A DNA stretch of 24,492 nt from a virus, in IMG/VR virus record IMGVR_UViG_3300043331_002118, positions 1-24,492 of that record, one strand, 5' to 3'. Numbering within the stretch: position 1 is the stretch's first letter; each line of letters opens with the position of its first letter. The notes below the pieces were generated by a model. The model was not told where the DNA came from. It ran no database searches and worked only from the letters and a program-made list of their open reading frames with translations. Of this stretch, positions 1-6,795 are shown piece by piece. Position numbers and translations under genes: made by a program.

Positions 1-132
1 GCAGGCGGGGCGCGTACATGGGCTTTTGCGGCTGGGGAAAGATTTGTCCCTTATGTGGAAAACGGAAGCGGAGCAGCGGCAACGCTTGACACTTATGTTT
101 TGACAGTAACCCGTATAGAGGATAGATCATAA
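1..132 (+). CDS. Phage structural protein, C-terminal fragment (partial at window start)
   Basis: An open frame enters from the left edge and ends at the TAA at 130-132, giving 43 visible residues that finish in a beta-rich pattern (Thr/Tyr/Val alternation) and a charged tail. Its stop overlaps the ATG of the next gene (TAATG), so the two are translationally coupled. Position directly before a Gp37-like tail protein makes a distal tail or baseplate component likely, but too little is visible to assign a family. Confidence 0.75.
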   Translation, partial: AGGARTWAFAAGERFVPYVENGSGAAATLDTYVLTVTRIEDRS

Positions 133-1217
133 TGATAAAAATTTTTGATGCCGAATTTAATATAATTGGGGAAATTCGAAGCCTGCAAAAATTAAACATA
201 ACGCACAAATGGCATGAAACAAGCCTTTGCACATTTTCAATACACCGCACAACGAAATATGTAAATTTATTAGACGACGACGTTTTAATTATGCTGCAGA
301 ATGACCCCAATTTAATATTTTTGATTTCAGACAAAAAGTATAAAGGGAGCAGCTGGGAATTTACAGCGCTGGGGGCTAGTTGTCTGCTTAATAGGAGAAT
401 CACGGAGCCGCCCGCCGGAATTGATACCGATAAGTATACAAATGACCCCGTTGAAACGATCATGAAAGCCCTAGTTGATAAAAACGCGATTAACCCCACA
501 AATGCAGACCGGAAAATATTAAACCTAGTCAATGAACCGGACACGGGGCGCGGCGGCAATGTAACAGTATTTGAAACCCGATATAAAAATTTAGCCGAGG
601 AGCTTTTCAACTTGAGCTTGAGCAGCGGGGCGGGCTGGGGTATATCGTTAGATACGGAAGCAATGCAGCTGCGTTTTAATGTGCTTATTGGGCGCGATCT
701 TGCTTATAATACGACGGGCGCGCCTTATGTTGTCTTTTCTGAAGAATTTAAAAATGTGAGTGAACAAGAATACAGCAAGACCACAAGTAACTATAAAAAT
801 GTTGCCTATGCCGCCGGACAGGGCGAAGGAGCAGCCCGCAATATTGAAATAGTGGGAACCGCAGCCGGACAAGCCCGCAGAGAAGTTTTTATTGACGCCC
901 GCGATCTTTCCGACGATACCATTTTAGCCGACAGGGGCGCAGACAAATTAAATGAATATCAAGTGATTGAAAACTTTGAAAGTACAGTCATACAAAGTGG
1001 GCGCTTTCAGTATGGGCGGGATTACCTGTTAGGGGACATTGTAAGCGTCCAAAATAGGCAAATAGGCAAAACGCTGGATGCCCGCATAATCGAAATTGAA
1101 GAAAGCTATGAGGGCAGCAAACGCACGATTAAGCCCGTCTTTGATAATAAAACACCTACAGTTTTTCAAGTGATCAAAAGGGAGCTTATTAATATAAAAA
1201 GTCAAGTTAAATCATAG
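132..1217 (+). CDS. Siphovirus ReqiPepy6 Gp37-like tail protein
   Basis: This 361-residue protein has the opening typical of the ReqiPepy6 Gp37-like family: a short strand, a Phe-Asp near residue 5, and a W-H-E-T-S segment around residues 27-31, followed by a long beta-rich body with no signal peptide or membrane helix. In this family the protein sits at the tail tip or baseplate, near the tail-associated lysin or fibre in virions of Gram-positive siphoviruses. The start is fixed by a TAATG overlap with the upstream structural gene. A hairpin terminator overlaps its stop, so it closes the tail transcription unit. Family membership is recalled from sequence pattern, not a search; the exact tail role is inferred. 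Confidence 0.8.
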   Translation: MIKIFDAEFNIIGEIRSLQKLNITHKWHETSLCTFSIHRTTKYVNLLDDDVLIMLQNDPNLIFLISDKKYKGSSWEFTALGASCLLNRRITEPPAGIDTDKYTNDPVETIMKALVDKNAINPTNADRKILNLVNEPDTGRGGNVTVFETRYKNLAEELFNLSLSSGAGWGISLDTEAMQLRFNVLIGRDLAYNTTGAPYVVFSEEFKNVSEQEYSKTTSNYKNVAYAAGQGEGAARNIEIVGTAAGQARREVFIDARDLSDDTILADRGADKLNEYQVIENFESTVIQSGRFQYGRDYLLGDIVSVQNRQIGKTLDARIIEIEESYEGSKRTIKPVFDNKTPTVFQVIKRELINIKSQVKS

Positions 1218-1238
1218 CAGCCGCCGAGCTGCTTTTTT
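1216..1238 (+). terminator. Rho-independent terminator after the tail module
   Basis: AGCAGC (1216-1221) pairs perfectly with GCTGCT (1228-1233) across a six-base loop and is followed by a T run. The stem begins inside the stop codon of the Gp37-like gene. Confidence 0.7.
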
Positions 1239-1273
1239 ATTTGGACAAAATAAGCGGGAAAGGGGGGGCAATT

Positions 1274-1363
1274 ATGAAATTTGTCATTCGTTTTAGTGTT
1301 CGCCAGCTGCGCCGCCGTTTGCGCCGTTTGCTTAAACGAATTTTGAAAAATTTAGCCATATAG
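1274..1363 (+). CDS. 29-residue cationic amphipathic peptide
   Basis: A short frame starts at an ATG preceded by a run of seven G (1262-1268) with good spacing. The product is 29 residues with about ten Arg or Lys and no acidic residue. From residue 9 on, basic residues recur every three to four positions with Leu, Ile and Val between them, so it would form a strongly amphipathic helix. There is no signal peptide. It stands alone between the tail terminator and the LysM-CAP gene, at the entrance to the lysis cassette. I do not recognise a family. It resembles membrane-active cationic peptides in composition only; a leader peptide or a chance frame is the alternative. Confidence 0.5.
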   Translation: MKFVIRFSVRQLRRRLRRLLKRILKNLAI

Positions 1364-1465
1364 CCGGAAATAATCCCCTTTTGTTAAGGGCGGGCTTTAT
1401 GGGGAATATAAAAAAAGCAACAAATTCTTTTCTTTTATTTTACAAACAGTAGGAGGAAACAGAGC

Positions 1466-2128
1466 ATGAAAAACAAATTTTTGACGCTGCTTGCAGTTGG
1501 CGCGGCGGCTGCATTTTTAACAGCACAAACACCAAAAACAGAAGCAGCGGGCGAAATTGTACAACCTTATAGACAAGCTATAGGCAGTCACCAATATGTT
1601 ATAAAACGCGGGGACACCCTTTTTAAAATATGTAATTTGCTGCATATCTCTAAAAGCGAATTAATGAAAGCAAACCCAGCTCTACAGCAAAGCGGCGGGA
1701 ATAAAATTTATGCAGATCAAACGCTAGAATTGCCGCAGGAAGAAAGCATGAGCGGGTATGAGCAGCAAGTTTTGCAGTTAACAAATAATGAACGTGCAAA
1801 AGCAGGCTTGCAACCTTTAATGGGCAATTACAGCGAATTAAATTCGAGCGCCCGCGTGAAAGCCGAAGACATGGAAAAAAATAATTATTTCTCACATACT
1901 AGCCCAACACTTGGCGACCCCTTTAAACAAATGCGCGCGATGGGGGTTACTTATTCAGCAGCAGGGGAGAACATTGCAAAAGGGCAGCAGACCCCGCAGG
2001 AAGTTGTTAACGCTTGGATGAATAGCGCAGGACACCGCGCCAACATTTTAAACGGCGCTTATACCCATATGGGCGTTGGCTATACGAGCAATTCTAAATG
2101 CTGGGTACAGCAATTTGCGGCGAAATGA
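1466..2128 (+). CDS. Secreted LysM and CAP/SCP-domain protein (YkwD/SafA-like)
   Basis: The 220-residue product starts with a Sec signal peptide (Lys-rich start, hydrophobic core about residues 5-20, probable cleavage near residues 26-29). A LysM module follows (about 43-90, opening with YVIKRGDTLFKI), and then a CAP domain (about 98-219). The CAP cavity residues His144, Glu168 and His190 are present in their usual motifs, including the AGENIAKG and NSAGHRANIL stretches. LysM binds N-acetylglucosamine-containing peptidoglycan, so the protein should sit in the wall. The biochemical activity of bacterial CAP domains is not settled. This architecture is common in Bacillota chromosomes (YkwD-like) but odd inside a phage lysis cassette. 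AGGAGG at 1451-1456 sets the start. It overlaps the next tiny membrane gene by ATGA. Confidence 0.88.
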   Translation: MKNKFLTLLAVGAAAAFLTAQTPKTEAAGEIVQPYRQAIGSHQYVIKRGDTLFKICNLLHISKSELMKANPALQQSGGNKIYADQTLELPQEESMSGYEQQVLQLTNNERAKAGLQPLMGNYSELNSSARVKAEDMEKNNYFSHTSPTLGDPFKQMRAMGVTYSAAGENIAKGQQTPQEVVNAWMNSAGHRANILNGAYTHMGVGYTSNSKCWVQQFAAK

Positions 2129-2205
2129 TCAAATATATTTTTTCAGCTGTAATTGTGATCATGGGCGCGCTCTTTTTTTACAGGGATTATTTAAATAATC
2201 GGTAA
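2125..2205 (+). CDS. 26-residue single-helix membrane peptide
   Basis: The ATG overlaps the stop of the LysM-CAP gene (ATGA), and the frame ends at the TAA at 2203-2205, just before the holin ribosome binding site. The product has one hydrophobic helix (about residues 4-19) and a basic C-terminal end with Arg20 and Arg26, which suggests a positive side facing the cytoplasm. The translational coupling and tight packing argue that it is real. By position it may be a holin partner or small lysis regulator; no family is recognised. Confidence 0.55.
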   Translation: MIKYIFSAVIVIMGALFFYRDYLNNR

Positions 2206-2217
2206 GGAGGGAAACGA

Positions 2218-2676
2218 ATGTTTTTAAACCAAATTTTTACCGAAACAAACGAAATTACCAATGCCGCTATTTTAATTCCCGTTATTACGGGCGTAGTACA
2301 GGCATTGAAAATGATAGGTATGCGGGAGAAGTTTGCCCCGCTTGCTGCAATCGGAATTGGCGCAGGGCTTGCCGTTTTGCTACGACAGGACGCGCAGACA
2401 TTCACAAATGCGATCTTTACAGGGATTATTTTTGGGCTTTCTAGTTCGGGTTTGTACAGCGGTTTGGTTCATTCCCTCAAAGTGGGGAACGGAACAAACC
2501 AAACAGCCAGCCAGCAGCCGGAGACAGCCCCAGCAAGCGCGGCAACCTACCCAATGACGACTACATTAAACGACGGGAAAACCAGCCCCCCAACAACGAT
2601 TATAGTTGACAGCGGGGCAAGCATTAAAGCGACGGGGGACGGCGTGAACATTGAAACCGAAAAGGGGGAAAAGTGA
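2218..2676 (+). CDS. Putative holin
   Basis: The 152-residue protein has three hydrophobic stretches in its first half (about residues 14-32, 40-56 and 64-85), then a long polar tail rich in Thr, Pro, Ser and Gln that should face the cytoplasm. It has a strong AAGGAGG site upstream, and its TGA overlaps the start of the amidase gene. Holins form the lesions that let the endolysin reach, or trigger attack on, the peptidoglycan. Small size, multiple helices and immediate linkage to an amidase support the call; families of holins are too diverse to name one here. The tail of about 65 residues is long for the class. Confidence 0.75.
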   Translation: MFLNQIFTETNEITNAAILIPVITGVVQALKMIGMREKFAPLAAIGIGAGLAVLLRQDAQTFTNAIFTGIIFGLSSSGLYSGLVHSLKVGNGTNQTASQQPETAPASAATYPMTTTLNDGKTSPPTTIIVDSGASIKATGDGVNIETEKGEK

Positions 2677-3437
2677 TGCCGAAAATTTGCCTAGACGCAG
2701 GACATGGGGGGAAAGATGGAGGAGCAGCGGGGAATGGATTGCTAGAAAAAAATATAGCGTTGGCGCTTGTCCTAGCCTGCAAAGAGTATTTAATAAATAC
2801 ATTTTTAGACGTCGAAGTAATTCTGACTAGAGCAACAGATGTTTTTATAGAGCTTTCAGAGCGCGCCAACATTGCCAACAGGGAAAAGGCAGACGTCTTT
2901 GTAAGTTTTCATATTAACGCAAACCCAAAAGCAGCTGCAAACGGATTTGAAACATATATTTATGACAAATTCGGAAATGCCAGCACAAAAGAAAAAGCGG
3001 AGCGCCTACAATATGCAATCCATAAAGCCGTTGCCCCCCGCATTGATATTGCCGACAGGGGCATGAAAGAAGCAAATTTTGCAGTTGTTAGAGAAACTAA
3101 CATGACCGCTCTTTTGTCTGAAAATGGTTTTATCTCAAATGCTGCAGATGCCGAAAAAATGAAAAATCCTTTATGGATTCAAAACGTTGCAATTGGTCAT
3201 GCAGAGGGATTAGCAACATTTTTAAACTTGAAAAGAAAGCCAACCCCCGCGCCAGTGACTACAGCGCCGGATTTAACCGACGTTGCCGCAAATAGCCCCT
3301 ATTTAGATGCAATTTTATGGGCTATCAATTCGGGCGTAATGAGCGCCATTAATGGGCAGTTTGGAACACATGCACCTGTTACGCGCGCGGAGTTAGCCCA
3401 AATTTTATATAAGTTGAGTTTAAACCAAAAGCAATAG
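2676..3437 (+). CDS. N-acetylmuramoyl-L-alanine amidase (Amidase_3) with C-terminal SLH repeat
   Basis: The endolysin, 253 residues from the ATG at 2676 (the preceding GTG at 2673 is less likely). The Amidase_3 fold is clear. Zinc ligands are His10 in DAGHGG, Glu24 and His79 in SFHINA, and the catalytic Glu149 lies in LLSENGF. The enzyme cuts the bond between N-acetylmuramic acid and the L-Ala of the stem peptide. After a Pro/Thr linker (about 184-196), a single SLH repeat covers about 198-246 and ends in the diagnostic TRAELAQILYKL. SLH repeats bind pyruvylated secondary wall polymer in Bacilli or modified peptidoglycan in Negativicutes, so this domain probably targets the lysin to a host wall ligand. 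AGGGGG at 2662-2667 lies upstream. Confidence 0.92.
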   Translation: MPKICLDAGHGGKDGGAAGNGLLEKNIALALVLACKEYLINTFLDVEVILTRATDVFIELSERANIANREKADVFVSFHINANPKAAANGFETYIYDKFGNASTKEKAERLQYAIHKAVAPRIDIADRGMKEANFAVVRETNMTALLSENGFISNAADAEKMKNPLWIQNVAIGHAEGLATFLNLKRKPTPAPVTTAPDLTDVAANSPYLDAILWAINSGVMSAINGQFGTHAPVTRAELAQILYKLSLNQKQ

Positions 3438-3446
3438 GGCTATAAT
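3419..3446 (+). promoter_or_regulatory. Promoter TTTAAA-16-TATAAT overlapping the amidase stop region
   Basis: TTTAAA (3419-3424) and TATAAT (3441-3446) are 16 bases apart. The arrangement, plus the following GCT and TTGT, closely matches the promoter at 12397-12424. No gene follows before a terminator. Confidence 0.5.
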
Positions 3447-3452
3447 GCTATT

Positions 3453-3562
3453 GTCCAATGCTGGGGACATAAGTTTAACCGCCATACCACAAGTAATGTT
3501 TTTTTCATTTGGTTTTACGCAGCAAGAGCGCTCTTTCCCGCCGACGAGAAAGGGCGCTTTTG
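3453..3562 (+). ncRNA. Candidate small RNA of about 110 nt after the lysis genes
   Basis: The stretch runs from a predicted start about seven bases after TATAAT (3441-3446) to a strong terminator at 3528-3562. It holds no credible open frame: the one frame crossing it runs straight through the terminator. A second unit of the same plan lies at 12431-12534. The RNA could instead be the untranslated end of the lysis mRNA, with the promoter fortuitous. Nothing resembling a known RNA family was recognised. Confidence 0.4.
3528..3562 (+). terminator. Rho-independent terminator ending the lysis unit
   Basis: GCGCTCTTTC (3528-3537) pairs with GAAAGGGCGC (3548-3557) with one G-T wobble, followed by TTTTG. 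It serves the amidase transcript and the candidate small RNA. Confidence 0.75.
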
Positions 3563-3838
3563 TTTGTATAAAACGTCTTGAAAGGGCAAAAATAGGAATG
3601 CACCAAGTAACGATTGACAAGGCATAAAACGGGCGAAAGCCAGCGGAACGTTTTTGATCTTGTGCGATTTCCTATTTCATTTGGCGCGAGCTTATAGCCG
3701 CGACATAGGGAGCATTTCCTCTATAGTGTAATGTTATATGGTTTCTGTTTAGTTTCAAACAGGCTTGAAGCAATCACCTATCCATAAACCGTCTTTTTCT
3801 GGGGAAAGCGCCTATCATGTATAGGGGCTTTTCTTTTT
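3563..3838 (+). other. Gene-free, structured intergenic stretch ending in a terminator
   Basis: No convincing gene is visible in these 276 bases. They contain a nested hairpin: AAAACG (3626-3631) pairs with CGTTTT (3649-3654) around an inner GGC-GAAA-GCC tetraloop stem (3632-3641). A second hairpin CTGTTT/AAACAG lies near 3746-3763. The stretch ends in a terminator: AAAGCGCCTAT (3805-3815) against ATAGGGGCTTT (3821-3831) with one mismatch, then a T-rich run. A terminator with no gene before it suggests an RNA is made here, but I found no good promoter, so the 5' end is unknown. The TTGACA at 3615-3620 lacks a matching -10. Confidence 0.4.
3805..3838 (+). terminator. Rho-independent terminator with no gene upstream
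   Basis: An eleven-base stem with one mismatch and a five-base loop is followed by TTCTTTTTG. The nearest upstream gene already has its own terminator at 3528-3562. Confidence 0.65.
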
Positions 3839-3857
3839 GTCTATAACGATAACAAGA

Positions 3858-3894
3858 CAATTTTTTGTAATTACTCACATTTTTACAAAAATTG
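3858..3894. repeat. Long inverted repeat, possible operator
   Basis: CAATTTTTTGTAA (3858-3870) is matched by TTACAAAAATTG (3883-3894), with one A fewer, around a 12-base spacer. It lies just upstream of the TTGACA at 3899-3904 and of the folded leader, a position that suits an operator for the GNAT-protein gene. Confidence 0.5.
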
Positions 3895-3929
3895 ATCTTT
3901 GACAATTGAATATATCTATTGTGCATTTT

Positions 3930-4019
3930 CCCCGCAGGCATACAGGGAACGTCTTTGCCTATTCGACGTTTTGCCGAGGGGACGAAACAGGCGCCCACAA
4001 AGCAGGGGGCGTCTTTTTT
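3930..4019 (+). promoter_or_regulatory. Folded mRNA leader with terminator (riboswitch- or attenuator-like)
   Basis: Three nested stems are visible: CCCC (3930-3933) with GGGG (3978-3981), GGCA (3937-3940) with TGCC (3972-3975), and AACGTC (3948-3953) with GACGTT (3965-3970). Directly after comes a terminator, GGCGCCC (3990-3996) with GGGCGTC (4007-4013) and six T. The ribosome binding site of the next gene begins eleven bases later at 4030. Folded domain, then terminator, then gene is the layout of transcriptional riboswitches and protein-controlled attenuators. No known class was recognised from its core sequence. A plain terminator for the preceding region is the dull alternative. Confidence 0.5.
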
Positions 4020-4042
4020 GCGAACAAAAAGGAGGAAACCAA

Positions 4043-4669
4043 ATGAAAGAAAAAAAGACGTTAGCGGAACAAGATTATGAACAGTTTTTAGCAGCAACCA
4101 AAAATAGGGAAATTCCATATGATCTTTTAATTATGGAGAGCGGCGTTGTCCGGCTGGAATTAATGAGCGAAATTAAAGATTTAGAAGTTATGCGCGATCA
4201 AAAAGGGAAAGCCGCAATTGAAACATTTTTACATGCAACAGCTGCGCCACCCTTAATATACGAATTATTCCAGCGAACGCAAAGCGATCTTGTTTATAAC
4301 TTCTTAAAATGGATAGAGGAAAAAACAGAGAACCTTTTTTATTTAGTGACAATTCACAAAGAAAAAGGAGCTTTCTTTTTCAATAAAGATTTTACAGTTA
4401 TGTTTTGTTTGCAAGTTGTAACCCCTAATGATACGATAGAACATTTTTTAAAAGGGGAATCGCTGCAGCTGCATAATATAACGTCAATTAAGCAAGGCGA
4501 AGGAAAAAAAGTAATGAATGAGATTATAGAGTTTTGCTATTTGAATAATACGCCCCTTAATTTATGGACAGAGACAAAAGAAATAGCAGCCTATTTTGAA
4601 AAGTACGGTTTCAAAAATTGCGGGCAGCTGGGGGAAGAAAACGAGTATTTAATGGTTTTATATCCATAA
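4043..4669 (+). CDS. Phage protein with C-terminal GNAT-like acyltransferase fold
   Basis: Start chosen at the ATG at 4043 behind AGGAGG (4030-4035), since the longer frame runs back through the folded leader. The product is 208 residues. Residues 1-95 are helical and of unknown type. Residues 96-208 follow the GNAT pattern: strands around 98-127, a pyrophosphate-loop-like motif at 150-155 (KQGEGK, resembling Q/RxxGxG/A) leading into a helix, and an AAYFEKYGF stretch at 182-190 that looks like GNAT motif B. GNAT enzymes move an acyl group from acyl-CoA to an amine; small-molecule, protein and defence-related substrates are all known. The substrate here cannot be read. The gene stands behind a folded leader, so its expression is probably conditional. 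Confidence 0.65.
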   Translation: MKEKKTLAEQDYEQFLAATKNREIPYDLLIMESGVVRLELMSEIKDLEVMRDQKGKAAIETFLHATAAPPLIYELFQRTQSDLVYNFLKWIEEKTENLFYLVTIHKEKGAFFFNKDFTVMFCLQVVTPNDTIEHFLKGESLQLHNITSIKQGEGKKVMNEIIEFCYLNNTPLNLWTETKEIAAYFEKYGFKNCGQLGEENEYLMVLYP

Positions 4670-4686
4670 CAGAAAGGATTTTTAAA

Positions 4687-4938
4687 ATGCCCCATATAAC
4701 AATTGACGAGCTTATTATTTATGGTTCTCATTCAGCCCCTTATATTTACAAAATAGGAGAAGACAACATTATAGAAATGAGACAATATGACGCCGTACAT
4801 TTTTCGATAGAAAGAAAAATAAATGATAATGAATTTGCAATAGAAGAAATACAAGTGCGGGCGCCCCATGTTATAAAGCAGCATTTAACAATGGATGCAA
4901 TAGAATATAAACACTTCCAAGAGATTGAAGAAATATAA
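4687..4938 (+). CDS. Hypothetical protein, 83 residues
   Basis: The gene starts at the ATG at 4687 behind AAGGA (4675-4679), 17 bases after the GNAT-like gene, so it is probably cotranscribed. The product is acidic with alternating beta-prone and charged segments, no cysteines and no membrane helix. It ends in a Glu/Ile-rich tail. No family recognised. A longer frame beginning at 4618 overlaps the previous gene and lacks a binding site. Confidence 0.6.
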   Translation: MPHITIDELIIYGSHSAPYIYKIGEDNIIEMRQYDAVHFSIERKINDNEFAIEEIQVRAPHVIKQHLTMDAIEYKHFQEIEEI

Positions 4939-5307
<369 letters not shown>

Positions 5308-5532
5308 TTATAGCTTTATGTCTTGTACATTTTGCATATCCTTCATTGCAAAAAATCTAAAGTCTTGCTTGTCCATGTCATATGCTTCTATTAACCATTG
5401 GTCTTCTTTATGCCATTGATTGGAACCGAAAAACATACAAATGAGTTGAGCGCGGCGCTTGCCTGTTTCGCCCTTATAATTTGTATAGTCAAATTCAACA
5501 GCGCGCATTTTTTTAAGATAAGCCCTTTTCAT
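5308..5532 (-). CDS. Small WYL-like protein
   Basis: This 74-residue protein reads like a single minimal WYL-type sheet. A VEFDYTNYKGE segment (about 12-22) is followed by an arginine pair, then a WLIEAYDMDKQDFRFFAM segment (about 46-63) and a final short strand-helix. WYL domains are Sm-like beta folds that bind nucleic acid or nucleotides and usually form part of transcription regulators with an N-terminal HTH. Here there is no HTH. The ATG overlaps the stop of the upstream gene (ATGA on the minus strand), so the two are coupled. The similarity is by eye and moderate; a phage-specific small beta protein is possible. Confidence 0.6.
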   Translation of the reverse strand: MKRAYLKKMRAVEFDYTNYKGETGKRRAQLICMFFGSNQWHKEDQWLIEAYDMDKQDFRFFAMKDMQNVQDIKL

Positions 5533-5876
5533 TCGTTGGGCTTGTCCTGCTTCATTTTCAGATAAACTTCATGCTGCGCCAGTGTGCCGTTGCTATCGGG
5601 ATGATTTTCTAGTTCTGTTTCAATTGCCTTGTCCGCGCAGAAGTGCAAAAAGGTTGCATATTTGCGCGGGGACATGGTTAATTCTTCATTACATAATTTA
5701 ATAGCAGCCCGCAGCAAGTGAACAAGGCAAGTCGCTGCGGTTTCAATATTCATTTTCCCGCTATACAATCCCATAGGGGCGTTTGTAACATCTTTCATAC
5801 GCCCGCCAACAAACGCGCTTTCTAGCTCTATTTTTGTTCCGTCGCCTAAAATAATTGTTACTTCATCTAATTTCAT
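5529..5876 (-). CDS. Hypothetical protein, 115 residues
   Basis: The first 25 residues look like two beta strands around a turn (ILGDGTKIELESAF), followed by a largely helical body (about 45-110) with a short Cys/His-containing segment, LHFCADKA. No membrane helix or signal peptide. AAGGAG precedes the ATG. It is the first gene of a two-gene minus-strand unit with the WYL-like protein. No family recognised; a protein that assembles with the small WYL partner is a reasonable guess from the overlap only. Confidence 0.65.
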   Translation of the reverse strand: MKLDEVTIILGDGTKIELESAFVGGRMKDVTNAPMGLYSGKMNIETAATCLVHLLRAAIKLCNEELTMSPRKYATFLHFCADKAIETELENHPDSNGTLAQHEVYLKMKQDKPNE

Positions 5877-6006
5877 TTGTTCATTCTCCTTTTATAAATG
5901 ATGTACTTGCATAAAGTTAGCAGAGCGCCAATATATTTGAATTGTCGCTGTTTCTCTTTCAGTGTTTCCGGTTTCCCAAAATTTTCTATTCGTTACCTCT
6001 TTTGTG

Positions 6007-6035
6007 ATCATACCACAGAGAAAGGAGCGAAAAAA
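6007..6035 (-). promoter_or_regulatory. Minus-strand promoter with extended -10
   Basis: On the minus strand TGG directly precedes TATGAT (complement of 6007-6012), with a T-rich -35 (complement of 6030-6035) 17 bases upstream. It would drive the 5876/5532 gene pair with an untranslated leader of about 125 bases. Confidence 0.45.
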
Positions 6036-6128
6036 ACACCGTTTTAAAATTTCGTCAATACTCACACCGAAAACAACCAAACCAAATTTTTCTGCTTTTT
6101 TTATTGTCTGCATGGTCTGCGTTGGATT

Positions 6129-6151
6129 GCCGCTCATAAAGCGGCTTTTTT
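6129..6151 (+). terminator. Plus-strand terminator before the small zinc-site gene
   Basis: GCCGCT (6129-6134) and AGCGGC (6140-6145) form a perfect stem with a five-base loop and six T follow. Four bases later comes the GAGGAGG site of the next gene, so it may also act as an attenuator. Confidence 0.6.
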
Positions 6152-6169
6152 CATGAGGAGGGTTTTTTT

Positions 6170-6373
6170 ATGAAATTGCTTAGTTTACCAGCTGGGAAAA
6201 TGGGAATTTGTTATTATTGCAATGCGCCTGCCTGTTACATTTCAATGTTTTTTGCCCGCCCTGTTTGCGGCACAAGCTGCGCGCAAATGTTGCATATGGA
6301 ATGGTACGAACAACAGCGACGAAACGAATTAGAAAGCCCGTATCATGTGTTTAAAGAGCATTGCAATAATTAA
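6170..6373 (+). CDS. Small protein with four-cysteine zinc-site pattern
   Basis: The 67-residue product has CYYC near residues 14-17 and a second pair in PVCGTSC (residues 34-38), an arrangement expected to hold one zinc ion, followed by a charged helix. A GAGGAGG site at 6155-6161 sets the ATG. It is one of several miniature Cys4 proteins in this window. The fold suggests nucleic-acid or protein binding; no specific function can be read. Confidence 0.65.
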   Translation: MKLLSLPAGKMGICYYCNAPACYISMFFARPVCGTSCAQMLHMEWYEQQRRNELESPYHVFKEHCNN

Positions 6374-6375
6374 TA

Positions 6376-6404
6376 AAGACAACAGCCCCAAACCGCTTTA
6401 TAAT
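6376..6404 (+). promoter_or_regulatory. Promoter AAGACA-17-TATAAT
   Basis: AAGACA (6376-6381) and a perfect TATAAT (6399-6404) are 17 bases apart, ending about 28 bases before the ATG of the next gene. Confidence 0.6.
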
Positions 6405-6432
6405 GAGATCATAAAGAGAGGAGCGGGGGAAC

Positions 6433-6705
6433 ATGGCAAAAACGCAGGATATGAAATTGTATTATGTGGTATTGTTGGCATTCAAAAAGGCGCGGCTGCA
6501 GGGGTACGGAAAAGAGGAATCATTTGCACAAGCAAAGGCAGCTTTAATTGATTATTTTGTAAGCGCGCCAAATGTGAGCAAGCAAACTTTTATTAATATA
6601 TGGGAAGCGACTAAACAAAAAGAGTTTACCCAGCAATTAAATTTGGATTATGAATTGATTAAAAAACAAAAAGAAACCGCGCTATTGTCGCGCGGTTCAA
6701 TGTGA
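6433..6705 (+). CDS. Hypothetical helical protein, 90 residues
   Basis: An AGAGGAG site precedes the ATG, and a perfect TATAAT promoter lies just upstream. The product is mostly helical and basic (many Lys and Gln), with a central segment EEAFAQAK-like in character and a C-terminal helix of Lys/Gln/Glu repeats. No motif or membrane segment. No family recognised. It is a single-gene unit closed by the hairpin at 6759-6785. Confidence 0.6.
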   Translation: MAKTQDMKLYYVVLLAFKKARLQGYGKEESFAQAKAALIDYFVSAPNVSKQTFINIWEATKQKEFTQQLNLDYELIKKQKETALLSRGSM

Positions 6706-6758
6706 GTTAGAAGAAAATTTTTGTGTTCATTTTAACGTATGGAGGGAAAAATGAACAA

Positions 6759-6785
6759 GGGCAGCTTTGCAGCTGCCTTTTTTAT
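6759..6785. terminator. Bidirectional terminator between convergent genes
   Basis: GGCAGC (6760-6765) pairs with GCTGCC (6772-6777) and six T follow. A run of A on the other side makes it work for the minus-strand gene that ends at 6796 as well. Confidence 0.7.
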
Positions 6786-6795
6786 TTTGCCCTTA

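Noticed and set aside
3445-3627. Plus-strand open frame of 60 codons after the amidase
   Set aside because: It runs straight through a strong terminator and has no ribosome binding site.
5892-6137. Minus-strand open frame of 81 codons
   Set aside because: No ribosome binding site, it starts in a plus-strand terminator and contains an extended -10 promoter for the next gene; read as untranslated leader.
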